Of a DNA stretch of 64,000 nt, positions 52,574-61,972 are shown in pieces. The position numbers and the translations under genes are program-made. The stretch comes from Streptomyces sp. NBC_01264 (lineage in GTDB: Bacteria > Actinomycetota > Actinomycetes > Streptomycetales > Streptomycetaceae): assembly GCF_026340675.1 (NCBI RefSeq), contig NZ_JAPEOX010000001.1, positions 3,720,001-3,784,000 on the forward strand. Direction: 5' to 3'. The notes under the pieces are model-generated. The model ran no database searches. It was not told the DNA's origin and was given only the letters and a program-made list of their open reading frames with translations. Numbering within the stretch: position 1 is the stretch's first letter; each line of letters begins with the position of its first letter.

Positions 52574-53831
52574 CGCCCTTCTCTCTGTTTGGCTGACCGT
52601 GGTCATAGCGATGGGCGACATGATTCAACATACGGTAGAGATCGCTCGAATGGAGCTGCCCCACCGCATTCTGACGCACCGATCCCCGGAATGGCAGATT
52701 CCCGATTTCGCCCCATTTGAGCGCACCTTGATCGTCCAGCACACACGTCGTTCTGTTCTTGTTATCGGCGTGCAGGCAAAAGGGAATGTCGAGCAATCCC
52801 AACGCGAAGGCACGGGTCAGCGCCGTGCCGACATCGGCGTCCAGATTGAGGACTCCCTCAATCAAGCATCGGGCTTCTTCCATTATTTCATCGAAGTATT
52901 CCTTTTCCTGCGGGCCGGCAGCTGCCCGCGGCCCACCGGCGGCAGCGGATGCCACCCGCAGTGCGTCCAGGTTTTCCGCCACGCTGGGTATCTGCCACGC
53001 CTCGGACACCGTTTTCACGATGAGGCGTTCACAGTGCGTATCGCGGGCCAGCCGTGCGCTGCTGCGAATCAGCTCCGTGGCACCGTCAGGAGTGCCTGGA
53101 AACAGCCCCATGTAGGTGTAGAGGACGACATGCCACGTGGCCGAAGGAAGATATTCCTGCGCCAATGTCCGCAGCACGCGCACAGCCGCTCTGTCCTGAT
53201 CGTCGTGCGTCCCCTGGGCGTAGCTCAGCGACATGGACCGCACGCCGTGCTGTGCGAAGAACACTCCTTCGAGCACCGTCATGGCGATCAGCAGCGACGG
53301 CGGGCACAACTGCCCCAGCAGGCACCCTCCGAAGCTCTCGATGTGCCCGTGCTCCACCTCGCCGACGAGGTAGCGGCAACTCTCGGCCCACGCCGATACC
53401 GCCTGCTCGAGCGGGAGACGGCTGTACGGCAAGCAGTAGGAGACCGGCCCGCCTTCCGTCGTGTCCAGGCCGGCGGCCACCAAGCTCTGGATCACCCGCA
53501 GCGGCAGGGCGGTGCCGTGCCGGACCTGAATGGGAAACCCGGGCCCGTACAGTCCGTCGAGCATTTCCCGGGTCTTTTCCATCGGGTGGGAGACGATGGG
53601 GTACCCGTTGAGTTCCTCCCCCGCCCTCAGCCGCTCGATCGAGCTCACATGGTCGCCGACACGGGTGTAACTGTCGACGGTGATGGTTCCGACGACGGGG
53701 ATATCGAGATCGTGTACCTCGCGCAGGCCCGCGCGCATCGCAGCGATGTTGCCGAACCCCATCCGGGGCTGCACCACCAGGGTTTCGCGTCGGCGGGCGT
53801 CGGCAATGAACCGATCCATGTAGCCGGCCAT
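52557..53831 (-). CDS. Glutamate mutase epsilon (catalytic) subunit
   Basis: A 424-residue protein matching the large component of adenosylcobalamin-dependent glutamate mutase: VVQPRMGFGNIAAMRAGLRE, VGTITVDSYTRVGDH, LNGYPIVSHP, IQVRHGTALPLRVIQSLVAA and EGGPVSYCLPYSRLPLEQAV. The enzyme rearranges L-glutamate to (2S,3S)-3-methylaspartate. It starts one base after the stop of the B12-binding subunit gene, so the pair is coupled. In actinobacteria such secondary copies supply 3-methylaspartate to antibiotics. It is slightly shorter than the clostridial protein but complete in its core. Confidence 0.9.
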   Translation of the reverse strand: MAGYMDRFIADARRRETLVVQPRMGFGNIAAMRAGLREVHDLDIPVVGTITVDSYTRVGDHVSSIERLRAGEELNGYPIVSHPMEKTREMLDGLYGPGFPIQVRHGTALPLRVIQSLVAAGLDTTEGGPVSYCLPYSRLPLEQAVSAWAESCRYLVGEVEHGHIESFGGCLLGQLCPPSLLIAMTVLEGVFFAQHGVRSMSLSYAQGTHDDQDRAAVRVLRTLAQEYLPSATWHVVLYTYMGLFPGTPDGATELIRSSARLARDTHCERLIVKTVSEAWQIPSVAENLDALRVASAAAGGPRAAAGPQEKEYFDEIMEEARCLIEGVLNLDADVGTALTRAFALGLLDIPFCLHADNKNRTTCVLDDQGALKWGEIGNLPFRGSVRQNAVGQLHSSDLYRMLNHVAHRYDHGQPNREKGDDGKS

Positions 53832-53832
53832 G

Positions 53833-54333
53833 CTATTGGGCCACGGACAGGCTGGCGACGCGTCCGTCCCACGGCGCGACCACCGGCATGCTGGGCTGCC
53901 AGGCAGCGAACCCGTAACGGATACCGAAAGCCATGAACTCGCGGAAGCGGTCGATGGCATCCTCACCCAGGAAGACGTCGGTGCAGCCCTGGGAGAGCAG
54001 TTCCCGGCGTACCCGGTCATTGTCCGACGGTGCCGTGGTGAGCTTGCCGCCCGCGACACAAGGAACGCTGATGCCGGCTCGCTTGAGCTCCGTCAGCACG
54101 ACGCTGGTGCCGTAGTAGCCATGACCGTTGACGCTGGAGACCACCAGCAGATCCGGCTGAAATTCGTTGACCTCCTTGACGACCAGGTCCGCGGGCGTGC
54201 AGCCGCCTAGATTGCGAACCTCTCCGCCGTTCTCGGCAATGAACTTCTCCAGATAGATGAGGTTCCAGAAATGGGAGTCGGATTCGACAGTGGTCAGCAG
54301 GCAGCGAAAGGCTCGGCCTTCCCCAATGCTCAT
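53833..54333 (-). CDS. Glutamate mutase sigma (B12-binding) subunit
   Basis: A 166-residue cobalamin-binding protein. The lower-ligand motif is ESDSHFWNL: aspartate and histidine of DxHxxG are kept, while the glycine is asparagine, as I recall for other actinobacterial secondary-metabolism mutases. The rest of the B12 site is VVSSVNGHGYYGTS and CVAGGKL. The C-terminal about 25 residues extend beyond the usual length. It lies directly before the catalytic subunit gene; GAGGA precedes the ATG at a rather long spacing. Confidence 0.88.
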   Translation of the reverse strand: MSIGEGRAFRCLLTTVESDSHFWNLIYLEKFIAENGGEVRNLGGCTPADLVVKEVNEFQPDLLVVSSVNGHGYYGTSVVLTELKRAGISVPCVAGGKLTTAPSDNDRVRRELLSQGCTDVFLGEDAIDRFREFMAFGIRYGFAAWQPSMPVVAPWDGRVASLSVAQ

Positions 54334-54423
54334 TGTACGGGATTCCTCTTATGTGGAAAGTGCGAAACTGAGCGAACGTATCGTCAAACGAATTGATGGC
54401 TGCAGCCGGCGGCTGGACGTGGC

Positions 54424-55674
54424 CTAACCGTTCAATGCGCGGTGGAAGGAACGCATCGTCAGCGGGAGCAGGACGGCGGCCACCGCACTCAGCGCGATCG
54501 CGGAAACCGCGATGAGCGCTTGCGGCCCGAGACTGGTGCCGAGGCCGGCCAGCAGCAGTCCACCGAGCGGCGCCGCCAGGAGATTGATCATGTAGAACGG
54601 CCCCATGACCTTGCCCAGATGCTCCGGCGCGATCACCCTGATCCGCTGGGTGCGGTTGTAGACGTTGAAGTAGGTCACCCCGACCATCGCCACGACGAAG
54701 GCCGGTCCGTAGATCAGCAGCGACGGCGCGAATCCGAGCACCACCAGACAGGCGCACAGGATGGCGAGTCCGACCACCCCGATCACCCTGACGTCGAAGA
54801 AGCGCAGCAGGAACGGGATGGCCAGCAGGTTGGCCAACCCGACGACGCCGATACAGACGTTCAGGAGGGCGAATGCCGATTCCGGGCCGTCGAAGACGTC
54901 GGTCACCAAGGCCGCATTGGCGCTGAGCGCCGTACCGAAGACCAGGTTGATCGAGAAGTTCAGGCCGGCCAGCAGGACCAACGGCCTGCTCCTGGCCAGA
55001 AGCTTCCAGCCCAGGCCCAGCTCGGCCATGGTTTCCCTCGCGGTGCCGGGCTTCGCGGCCCTCGGACCGCGGGGTATCGGCAGCCAGCAGCAGGCAGCGG
55101 CCAGGAACACCGCCGCGGCGACGCCGAGGAGCATGGTCTTGTCGAAGAACATCACGCCCAGCAGCGCGAGCGCGGGGCCGACGGCCATCGCCGAGACCTC
55201 CATGCTCTGGACCAGCCCCTGCGTCTTCGGCAGGTCCTTGTCCGAGGCCACTTGTGGCACGACCTTCTCGATCGCCATGTGAACCGGCGCCAGGAGCAGG
55301 GCGAGGAGCGCTCCGCAGGTCATCAGGATCGGAGTCTGCCAGTCCGACAGCAGCAGGCAGCCTGCCAGGGCGAGGACGAGAACGACCGACCGGCCGGCGG
55401 TGACGACGGAGAACAGCCGGGGACCCCCGTCCCGGTCGGCTATCAACCCCGCGAAGGGATATGCCAGCAACGCCGGAAGCCATTCGATGGCATAGGCGAG
55501 GCCCAGGAGGGCGACATCGTTCGTCTTCTGGAAGATGAGCAGGGGAAGGGCGAAGAGCACGACCTGTTCTGCCACAGCGCCCAGCAGGACCCCGGTCAGG
55601 AACAGGGGGCGTTGACGGCTGGTGCGCTCCGCCACCGGCGGAATCGGCGTGACGGTCTTTACCGGGGACGACAT
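54424..55674 (-). CDS. MFS exporter
   Basis: A 416-residue membrane protein with about 12 helices and a macrolide-efflux-type sequence (QVVLFALPLLIFQKTNDVAL, then AYPFAGLIADRDGG in the loop-2 position). Likely exporter of the Region E product. An ATG at 55672-55674 with AAGGGG at the right distance is taken as the start; a GTG five codons upstream overlaps the ATP-grasp stop as GTGA and is also possible. Confidence 0.85.
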   Translation of the reverse strand: MSSPVKTVTPIPPVAERTSRQRPLFLTGVLLGAVAEQVVLFALPLLIFQKTNDVALLGLAYAIEWLPALLAYPFAGLIADRDGGPRLFSVVTAGRSVVLVLALAGCLLLSDWQTPILMTCGALLALLLAPVHMAIEKVVPQVASDKDLPKTQGLVQSMEVSAMAVGPALALLGVMFFDKTMLLGVAAAVFLAAACCWLPIPRGPRAAKPGTARETMAELGLGWKLLARSRPLVLLAGLNFSINLVFGTALSANAALVTDVFDGPESAFALLNVCIGVVGLANLLAIPFLLRFFDVRVIGVVGLAILCACLVVLGFAPSLLIYGPAFVVAMVGVTYFNVYNRTQRIRVIAPEHLGKVMGPFYMINLLAAPLGGLLLAGLGTSLGPQALIAVSAIALSAVAAVLLPLTMRSFHRALNG

Positions 55675-55685
55675 CTCTTTCCCCT

Positions 55686-56927
55686 TCACACCGGAAGCAG
55701 ACTGGTCTCAATACGGAAGTTTTCAATGATGTGCTGAATGTCCGCTTCGACTTGCGCTTCGTCCCCGACGAGGATGTACCGCCCGCTGTGGATCGAGTCG
55801 TAACTGCCGTCCGGGTCCAGCACCTCCCCCGGGCTGGGCACGAGTTCGCGCCAGACCGTCGGGACCGAGGACCGCATCGAGGTCCGGTGGAGCACCTTGG
55901 CGGGAAGCCGGTCACGCTTGGGAATGATCAGCCAGCCACCGGACGGGTCCGACGTCTTGGCCGGGAGGGAAACGGGCTCTCCGCAGATCGCCTGCAGCCA
56001 CACCCAGCTCAAGTTGACGCCGAAGAGCCGGTTGATGAGATGCGGCACCTCGGCGCCGCCGACACGCCCGGCGATCTCCAGGAAGACGATCTCTTCGTCC
56101 TTGGTCACGAAGAGTTCCAGGTGGATCGCCATCGACCTCATGTCGAGCGCGGCGACACAGACCCGGGCGAACTCTTCGACCCTTTCCCTCAGCGCGGATT
56201 CCTGCACGACCACCGAACCGAGCGGTTCTCCCGACGTCTCGAACGCAAGGCAGTCGTTGATGTAGCGGGACACCACCTGGAAGGGCACCCGCGCCTCGTG
56301 GTCGGCGAATCCGTCGATGTGGTAGACGGTCCCGTCGATCAGTTCTTCGATCTGGTAGTCGGCGCTGTCGACGCCCGCCAGCCAGGACCGGAGCGACGCT
56401 TCGTCCGCCACGCGGTGGACGCCCTTGCTGGCCGCCCCGGCGACCGGCTTGAGGATCAGGGGATAGCCGATGTCCCGGGCGGTCCGTGTGGTCGTCTCCA
56501 CATCCGCGCAAGGGGCGAACCGAGGCACCCGTACACCGGAGTCGGCGAGGATCTGCTTCATGGTCAGCTTGTTCCGATAGGTACTGACCTCCGCCGGGCG
56601 CGGCCCGGGGATCTCCAGTTCCTCTCGGACCTGGGCAGCCACTTCCAGCAGATACTCCGACAGCGCCACCAGCTGATCGACGGGTCCGACGCGGTCGGCT
56701 ATCCCCCGTACGGCCGCACACACCGCGGCGAGATCTGTCAGATCTTCCAGAACGACGAAATCCGCGATGTGCGAACGGTCGGCAAGGACTCCGGTAGCCC
56801 CTTCCGCGTCGACCACATAGCTGATCCGGTGCCGGTCATGGTCGAGATCCTCGAATCGCTCAAGTTCGTTGTCCCAGCGCCGTTCGTCGGAGAACCTGGG
56901 CCAGCGGTTGAGCACCACGATGTGCAT
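55686..56927 (-). CDS. ATP-grasp carboxylate-amine ligase
   Basis: A 413-residue ATP-grasp protein beginning MHIVVLNRWPRFSDERRWDN. Visible features: YPLILKPVAGAASKGVHRVA (ATP lysine), DYQIEELIDGTVYHIDGFAD, and VFLEIAGRVGGAEVPHLINR. The overall plan and the 'HIVVLxRW' start match the Region A protein at 5,412-6,692, making these two a related pair. It probably forms an amide bond between pathway amino acids. It is followed by the exporter gene with overlapping or nearly overlapping codons. Confidence 0.85.
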   Translation of the reverse strand: MHIVVLNRWPRFSDERRWDNELERFEDLDHDRHRISYVVDAEGATGVLADRSHIADFVVLEDLTDLAAVCAAVRGIADRVGPVDQLVALSEYLLEVAAQVREELEIPGPRPAEVSTYRNKLTMKQILADSGVRVPRFAPCADVETTTRTARDIGYPLILKPVAGAASKGVHRVADEASLRSWLAGVDSADYQIEELIDGTVYHIDGFADHEARVPFQVVSRYINDCLAFETSGEPLGSVVVQESALRERVEEFARVCVAALDMRSMAIHLELFVTKDEEIVFLEIAGRVGGAEVPHLINRLFGVNLSWVWLQAICGEPVSLPAKTSDPSGGWLIIPKRDRLPAKVLHRTSMRSSVPTVWRELVPSPGEVLDPDGSYDSIHSGRYILVGDEAQVEADIQHIIENFRIETSLLPV

Positions 56928-56975
56928 GGGGATCCATCTTTCAGTGAGTTGAGTTCAGCGGGCTTGAGCGAGCAG

Positions 56976-58046
56976 TCACGACTGCGACTGCGCGTCACGC
57001 TCCAGCTCACGGATGAGGGGCACCACGTGGGTGAAGAAGGTCCTCATTTCCGGCCGGGTCGGCCACCCGGAGAAGATGAACTCGCTGATGCCGGCCTGCT
57101 TGTACTCGAAGAGGTAGTCGGCCACCTCCTGGTAGCTACCGACCAGGCACAGCGCCGGGCCTCCGCGATAGGGGACGGCGCCGGTGTAGATGTAGGGCGA
57201 GAGCCACTTCTCGGAAGCCTGATCGGCGAGCCGGAAGGAGGACTTCACCGCTTCGGAGTCGACGTTCTTGACGAACTCGCGGATCCACGCCTCGTGTTCG
57301 ACGTCGGGATCGCCCATCAGCTCGGCGAGTTCGGCCAGCGCCTCCTCGCGGGTCTCCCGGGCGAGGACGTGCATCCGGGTGCCGACCCGGCAGCCCCCCT
57401 CGATCAGCGGCAGGCTTGCCTGACGCATCCCTTCCGGGGTGTCGCCGTAACGCATCCAGCAATCGCCGTAGGTGAGGGCGGTCTGCTGCGCCACCTCCGA
57501 GGCACCGCTGATGTAGATCTCGGGACGCTTGCCGCCCTTGTAGCCGAGATGCAGTTCCGCGTCCTTGATCGTGTAGTGCTGCCCGTCAAAGGTCTGCGGG
57601 ACCTCGCCCTCCCAGAATTCCCGGAGGATGTGGAGGAACTCACCCGACCTGGCGTACCGCTGGTCGTGGTCCAGGAAATCTCCGTAGCCGGCCTGCTCGG
57701 CCACCGAGATCCCGGCGACCACATTGAGGGAGAGGCGGTCGTCGGACATCCAGGAAAGGGTATTGACGATCTGCGTGAAGAGCGTCGGCGAAAGGAGCCC
57801 CGGGCGGTACGCGAGCATGAACTTGACCCGCTCCGTCTGTTGGGTCAGGGCCGCGATGATCGGTACGGGATCCGGCAGGTAGTGCCCGATCCCGAACAGG
57901 AGGCTGTCGACGCCGAGTTCCTCGGCCTCCTTGACGAAGTCGGTGATTTCGCCCATGTCCAGGGCGCCCAGCTTGTACTTTTCCGTGGGCTTGGCCTGAC
58001 CGCCCCCGTCCGTCGGTACGTCCCAATGGATGCGCAGCGGTTCCAC
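56976..58046 (-). CDS. LLM-class flavin-dependent monooxygenase (SsuD-like)
   Basis: A 356-residue TIM-barrel flavin monooxygenase of the alkanesulfonate monooxygenase group: RIHWDVPTDGGGQ at the N-terminus, LLFGIGHYLPDPVPI, FMLAYRPGLLSPTLFTQ, and RLSLNVVAGISVAEQAGYGD are the FMNH2-site segments. Members of this group in metabolite clusters oxidise amines or sulfur compounds. The reduced flavin should come from the flavin reductase of the same operon. A GTG at 58044-58046 with GAGGAGA is preferred to an ATG five codons earlier. Confidence 0.88.
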   Translation of the reverse strand: MEPLRIHWDVPTDGGGQAKPTEKYKLGALDMGEITDFVKEAEELGVDSLLFGIGHYLPDPVPIIAALTQQTERVKFMLAYRPGLLSPTLFTQIVNTLSWMSDDRLSLNVVAGISVAEQAGYGDFLDHDQRYARSGEFLHILREFWEGEVPQTFDGQHYTIKDAELHLGYKGGKRPEIYISGASEVAQQTALTYGDCWMRYGDTPEGMRQASLPLIEGGCRVGTRMHVLARETREEALAELAELMGDPDVEHEAWIREFVKNVDSEAVKSSFRLADQASEKWLSPYIYTGAVPYRGGPALCLVGSYQEVADYLFEYKQAGISEFIFSGWPTRPEMRTFFTHVVPLIRELERDAQSQS

Positions 58047-58071
58047 TGTCGTTCTCCTCATTCAGAAAGAT

Positions 58072-59232
58072 TTACGGGTTGGTGCCGGCGGAACCGACGA
58101 GCAGTCCGCTGTTGGCCGAGCGGGTCTTCGGTGCGAGGCGCGCCGGATCCGTGGAACCGGGCTGCTGATACAGCCGGCCGTGTTCGCGCCGGACGTGGGC
58201 GTCCACCTCGTCCAGTGGGACCAGCCACCGCCGGGCGGTGCCGTCCGGTTCGACGACCGACATCAGCCCGGTGCCGTGCACGGCCTCGGCCGTCACCCCG
58301 GCGCCGGCCAGGGCTTCGGCCACACCACGCTGGTCACCTGTGAACGCCAGGACGGGCTCGGCGGACGGCACTGTCACGGAGACGAGTGCCGTCTCCCGCA
58401 TCAGCGCGGCGACCTGGTCGGGGTCGACACCGGTCGCGAGCCGGAAGACCTGGGCCTTGCGGTCACCGACCACCGTGGTCGTGCCCGCCCCCGGACCCAC
58501 GACGGTTCCCTGGTCGTTGCCCAGGGACCGGCACGCGATGGCGACGCCGTACCGCCTGGCCGCCGCCACCGACCCGCCGAACAGGACCTTGGCCCCGCTG
58601 TCCGACATCGCTTCGCACTGCGCGTAGGACAGCTCCGGCATCAGCCGGGCCGCGGGTTCGGTGTAGGGGTCGGTGGTGTACACACCGGGGACATCGGAGT
58701 AGATCTCACACTCGGTGACGCCGAGCGCCCCGGCGATGGCGACCGCGGTGAGGTCCGAGCTGTTGCGGCCGAGCATGGTGATGCGGCCATCGGGCCGTAC
58801 CGCCTGGCCGCCGGCCAGCACGACGACCTGATGCTCGGTCAGCGCCTTCAGCACGGGCGCGGGGTCGATCGTGACGATCTTCGATCGGGTGGCGGTGTCG
58901 TCACCGACGATGCCCAGCTGGTGCGCCCAGAGATCGATCGCCGTGCTCCCCTGCGCGTGCAGGGCGGCCCGGAGCAGAGTGGCGCTCAGCATTTCGGCGG
59001 TGGCCAGCGCCTGGTCCTGCACCTCCGGCTTCAGGTCCGGATCAACGGCCAACGCCGCCTCGAGCAGACGTCCGGTGGAGCCGGACATCCCGCTCACTAC
59101 GGCGATCACCCCGGTGTCGCCGTCGTTGGTCATCTCGATCAGATGAGCAGCGACCCGGGCGTAGTCCGCCAGCTCCAGGAAGGACGATCCACCGAACTTG
59201 ACGACACGCAGGTTCGCGGAGTCACGCGGCAT
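58072..59232 (-). CDS. Aspartate kinase with divergent regulatory domain
   Basis: A 386-residue kinase. N-terminal KFGGSS (K12), [17 protein letters not shown] (canonical form GRGGSD) and [15 protein letters not shown] mark the amino acid kinase fold. The part after residue 250 stands where two ACT domains normally give feedback inhibition, but it is short and weakly conserved, which suggests loss of lysine/threonine control. It phosphorylates aspartate, or 3-methylaspartate if its product comes from the mutase. The start overlaps the desaturase-like gene by 11 bases. Confidence 0.87.
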   Translation of the reverse strand: MPRDSANLRVVKFGGSSFLELADYARVAAHLIEMTNDGDTGVIAVVSGMSGSTGRLLEAALAVDPDLKPEVQDQALATAEMLSATLLRAALHAQGSTAIDLWAHQLGIVGDDTATRSKIVTIDPAPVLKALTEHQVVVLAGGQAVRPDGRITMLGRNSSDLTAVAIAGALGVTECEIYSDVPGVYTTDPYTEPAARLMPELSYAQCEAMSDSGAKVLFGGSVAAARRYGVAIACRSLGNDQGTVVGPGAGTTTVVGDRKAQVFRLATGVDPDQVAALMRETALVSVTVPSAEPVLAFTGDQRGVAEALAGAGVTAEAVHGTGLMSVVEPDGTARRWLVPLDEVDAHVRREHGRLYQQPGSTDPARLAPKTRSANSGLLVGSAGTNP

Positions 59233-60442
59233 CCTGCACCATCCCCGACGGCGAGTTCGCTGCCTGCGCGCCCTCGGACGTGCGCCTCTTCTCGCCGCCG
59301 AGCCCCCATTCGGTGGGCTTCTCCTGGCTCAGAATCGTGAACACCCGGCCGATGGCATCGTTCATGCCCCAGACGTCGGTGTACGCGGGCCACTTGGGGT
59401 GGCCGGCGTCGATGTCGTGCTGACGGGCGTACGCCGCGCGGACCCACTCCTTGGTCGAGGGCCGCCGGTGGTGGAAGTCGTGCACAGCGAGATCGCCGGG
59501 TACGACGAGGGCCCGAGCCGGGATGTGGTAGAAGGCGAGGCGGGCACCCCATCGGAACCAGGCACCGAACGCGGCGGACAGGCCAAGGCCCGTCGGCGGC
59601 AGCGGATCACCGCAGAACCGTCCCCAGGAATGCGACACGTGGAAGGCCCGGCCGCTCAGGCTGCCGTCCTTGGCCTTGAACCAGGCGTGCTCGCTGAGGA
59701 ACTCCAGCAGCGCGACGACCTGGTACAGCGGGATCATCGGGACGAGCACGGCGACGGTGAACTCCCACCACACCCCTTGCCAGGTCACCACGCCGAGAAC
59801 GCTCGCCAGGTAGACGAACCCCATGACCCGTCGGTACGGCGCACAGCGGACGAGGTTCTGGGCCAGCCGGGTGTACAGGAACTCGGCATGGAACCGCGGG
59901 GACACGATCATCAGGGCCAGCCGGCGCCACAGCGTCCGGGTGGACATCCCGGGCCGGAATCCGAGCACGAGCAGGTGCTGGATGGTGGGATCGGCGAGGG
60001 TCGCGAAGGTTTCCTTGCGATGGTGGAGATTGACGTGGTCCTCGTAGTACTGATCCGCGTCGTCGGTGCATACGAGCGTGGACAGCACCTGGTGGATCAG
60101 TCGGTCCTGCCGTATCCGACCGGTGAAACGGGTGTGGATGGCGTGGTGCGCGATCACCGTCGAGCACACGCGCGACGCGGACACGGTGATGGCCCAGGAC
60201 AAGGGCAGCAGTACGAGCGTCCAGAGCGGACCCCCTGCGACGATCCACCAGGCACTGCCGATACCGGCGGCGAGTGCGACGAGGTCGCAGAGCAGGTAGG
60301 TGACAGGGTTCAGGCGAACCAGTGGCTGCTGGCCGGGGAGCGCCTTACCGGTGATCCATGTCCAGCCGTGCTGCGTCCACCGTGGGAAGCGCTGATAGGA
60401 CGCTCTGATCTCTTCCGAACGTATTGAGGATGTTGCCGTCAT
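59222..60442 (-). CDS. Membrane fatty-acid-desaturase-like diiron enzyme
   Basis: A 406-residue membrane protein with four or more hydrophobic segments and the histidine boxes of the desaturase/hydroxylase family: [21 protein letters not shown] and [11 protein letters not shown]. Members use a diiron centre to desaturate or hydroxylate lipids; in antibiotic operons such enzymes also hydroxylate or desaturate amino-acid side chains. With no lipid gene nearby, an amino-acid-derived substrate is likely but unproven. The ATG overlaps the aminotransferase stop as ATGA. Confidence 0.85.
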   Translation of the reverse strand: MTATSSIRSEEIRASYQRFPRWTQHGWTWITGKALPGQQPLVRLNPVTYLLCDLVALAAGIGSAWWIVAGGPLWTLVLLPLSWAITVSASRVCSTVIAHHAIHTRFTGRIRQDRLIHQVLSTLVCTDDADQYYEDHVNLHHRKETFATLADPTIQHLLVLGFRPGMSTRTLWRRLALMIVSPRFHAEFLYTRLAQNLVRCAPYRRVMGFVYLASVLGVVTWQGVWWEFTVAVLVPMIPLYQVVALLEFLSEHAWFKAKDGSLSGRAFHVSHSWGRFCGDPLPPTGLGLSAAFGAWFRWGARLAFYHIPARALVVPGDLAVHDFHHRRPSTKEWVRAAYARQHDIDAGHPKWPAYTDVWGMNDAIGRVFTILSQEKPTEWGLGGEKRRTSEGAQAANSPSGMVQDAA

Positions 60443-61842
60443 GCGTGGATCGCTTCCTTCTCTTGACTACCGTCTTGGCGGCCGACGTGGACACCGAGCG
60501 CTTCGGCGCTCACTTCGGCGAATGCCGCGCCCAGGATGTTCAGGGCCTCCTGGGCCTCCCCGCGGCTGAGGTTCAGGGGCGGCAGGAACCGGGCGACACA
60601 GTCGTCCCGTCCTGCGAGCTCGAAGAGCAGCCCCCGGTGGAGCGCTGCCAGCCGGACCCGGCCGGCGACTTCGCTCGCGGTCCAGCTGCCGACCGGGTTC
60701 AGCTCGACACCGAGCATCAGCCCGCGCCCCCGGACCTCGCCGATCATGGGGCCGATGGCGTGGTCCAGCTGCAGCGCGTTCAGGCCCGAACGGAGGAACT
60801 CCCCGGTCTCGAGCACATGCGCCAGCACGTCATCGCGCTCGACGATCCGCATGAGGGCGGCACCCGCGGCGAAGGCGAGCTGGTTGCCGCGGAAGGTCCC
60901 GGTGTGCGCGCCGGGCGCCCAGCCGTCCAGCCGCTCGTCGTAGATGATGACCGAAGCCGGGTGGCCGCCGCCGAGGGCCTTGGACGAGACGATGACGTCG
61001 GGCTCGATCCCGTACTGCTCGAAGGCGTACCACGTACCGGTCCGCCCGCAGCCGGTCTGCACTTCGTCGACCACCAGCGGGATGTTCAGCTCGCGCGTGA
61101 TCCGGCGAAGCTCAGTGACGAACTCGAGCCGGGCCGGGACCACCCCGCCTTCGCCCTGAACCATCTCGAGCACCACAGCGGCCGGAAGGCGCACACCGCC
61201 ATTCGGATCGGCCAGCATGTTCTCCAGGTAGCGCATGCAGTTGACCTGGCAGCTCTCCGGGTTCAGAGCCAGCGGGCACTTGAAGCAGTACGAGTACGGG
61301 AAGAACGTCGTACCGGGCATCAGATTGTGCAGGTGTTCCTTCGAGCCACGCAGCCCGGTGATCGCAAGCGTGCTCTGCGTGCTGCCGTGAAAGCCCCCGT
61401 GGAACGAGATCACATCGGCCCGCCCGGTCGCGGTCTTGCAGAGCTTCAGCGCAGCATCGATTCCGTCCGCACCGGTCGGCCCGCAGAAGTGAATCTTCAT
61501 TCGGTCCCGGATTGCCTCGGGCAGCATGCCGAGGAGCCGGGTGGAGAACTCCGACTTCGCTTCGGTGGGGAAGTCGAGCATGTGGGAAGCGACATTCAGC
61601 TGAGCCTGTGCGGCGGCGATCAGTTCGGGATTGCTGTGGCCGAGAGCAAGCACGCCGGCCCCGGACAGAAAGTCGAGAAACTGGTTTCCGTCGACGTCGT
61701 GCAGATAGGAACCCTGTCCGCCGGCGACCGCGATCGGCGTGTGCCGCGGATAGGTACGGGCCGAGGACTCTTCCCGCTCCTGCTGCTCCAGCAACCGCCG
61801 CGAAATGGGCCCCGGGAGACTGGTGACAACGGACGCACTCAC
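60439..61842 (-). CDS. Class III aminotransferase (diaminobutyrate type)
   Basis: A 467-residue PLP enzyme of the DABA--2-oxoglutarate aminotransferase group. Landmarks: [31 protein letters not shown]259 in [13 protein letters not shown], the PLP lysine K288 in [11 protein letters not shown] and [13 protein letters not shown] cysteine cluster [18 protein letters not shown] lies at about 185-202. It would convert aspartate 4-semialdehyde (or its 3-methyl form) to 2,4-diaminobutyrate. The GTG at 61840-61842 is preceded by AAAGGA. It resembles the Region A enzyme in overall plan but lacks close identity. Confidence 0.85.
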   Translation of the reverse strand: MSASVVTSLPGPISRRLLEQQEREESSARTYPRHTPIAVAGGQGSYLHDVDGNQFLDFLSGAGVLALGHSNPELIAAAQAQLNVASHMLDFPTEAKSEFSTRLLGMLPEAIRDRMKIHFCGPTGADGIDAALKLCKTATGRADVISFHGGFHGSTQSTLAITGLRGSKEHLHNLMPGTTFFPYSYCFKCPLALNPESCQVNCMRYLENMLADPNGGVRLPAAVVLEMVQGEGGVVPARLEFVTELRRITRELNIPLVVDEVQTGCGRTGTWYAFEQYGIEPDVIVSSKALGGGHPASVIIYDERLDGWAPGAHTGTFRGNQLAFAAGAALMRIVERDDVLAHVLETGEFLRSGLNALQLDHAIGPMIGEVRGRGLMLGVELNPVGSWTASEVAGRVRLAALHRGLLFELAGRDDCVARFLPPLNLSRGEAQEALNILGAAFAEVSAEALGVHVGRQDGSQEKEAIHA

Positions 61843-61972
61843 GAAGAATTCCTTTCGCCCCACTCAGGAGCCTGCTTTGACTGCTTGATGCCCTGGCCGA
61901 GAGGGGCGACGCATACGAGGTGGAGCGGGTCGCGGGCCATCCCGACGAGCCGTTCCGCTCTGCTTTCCGCCA

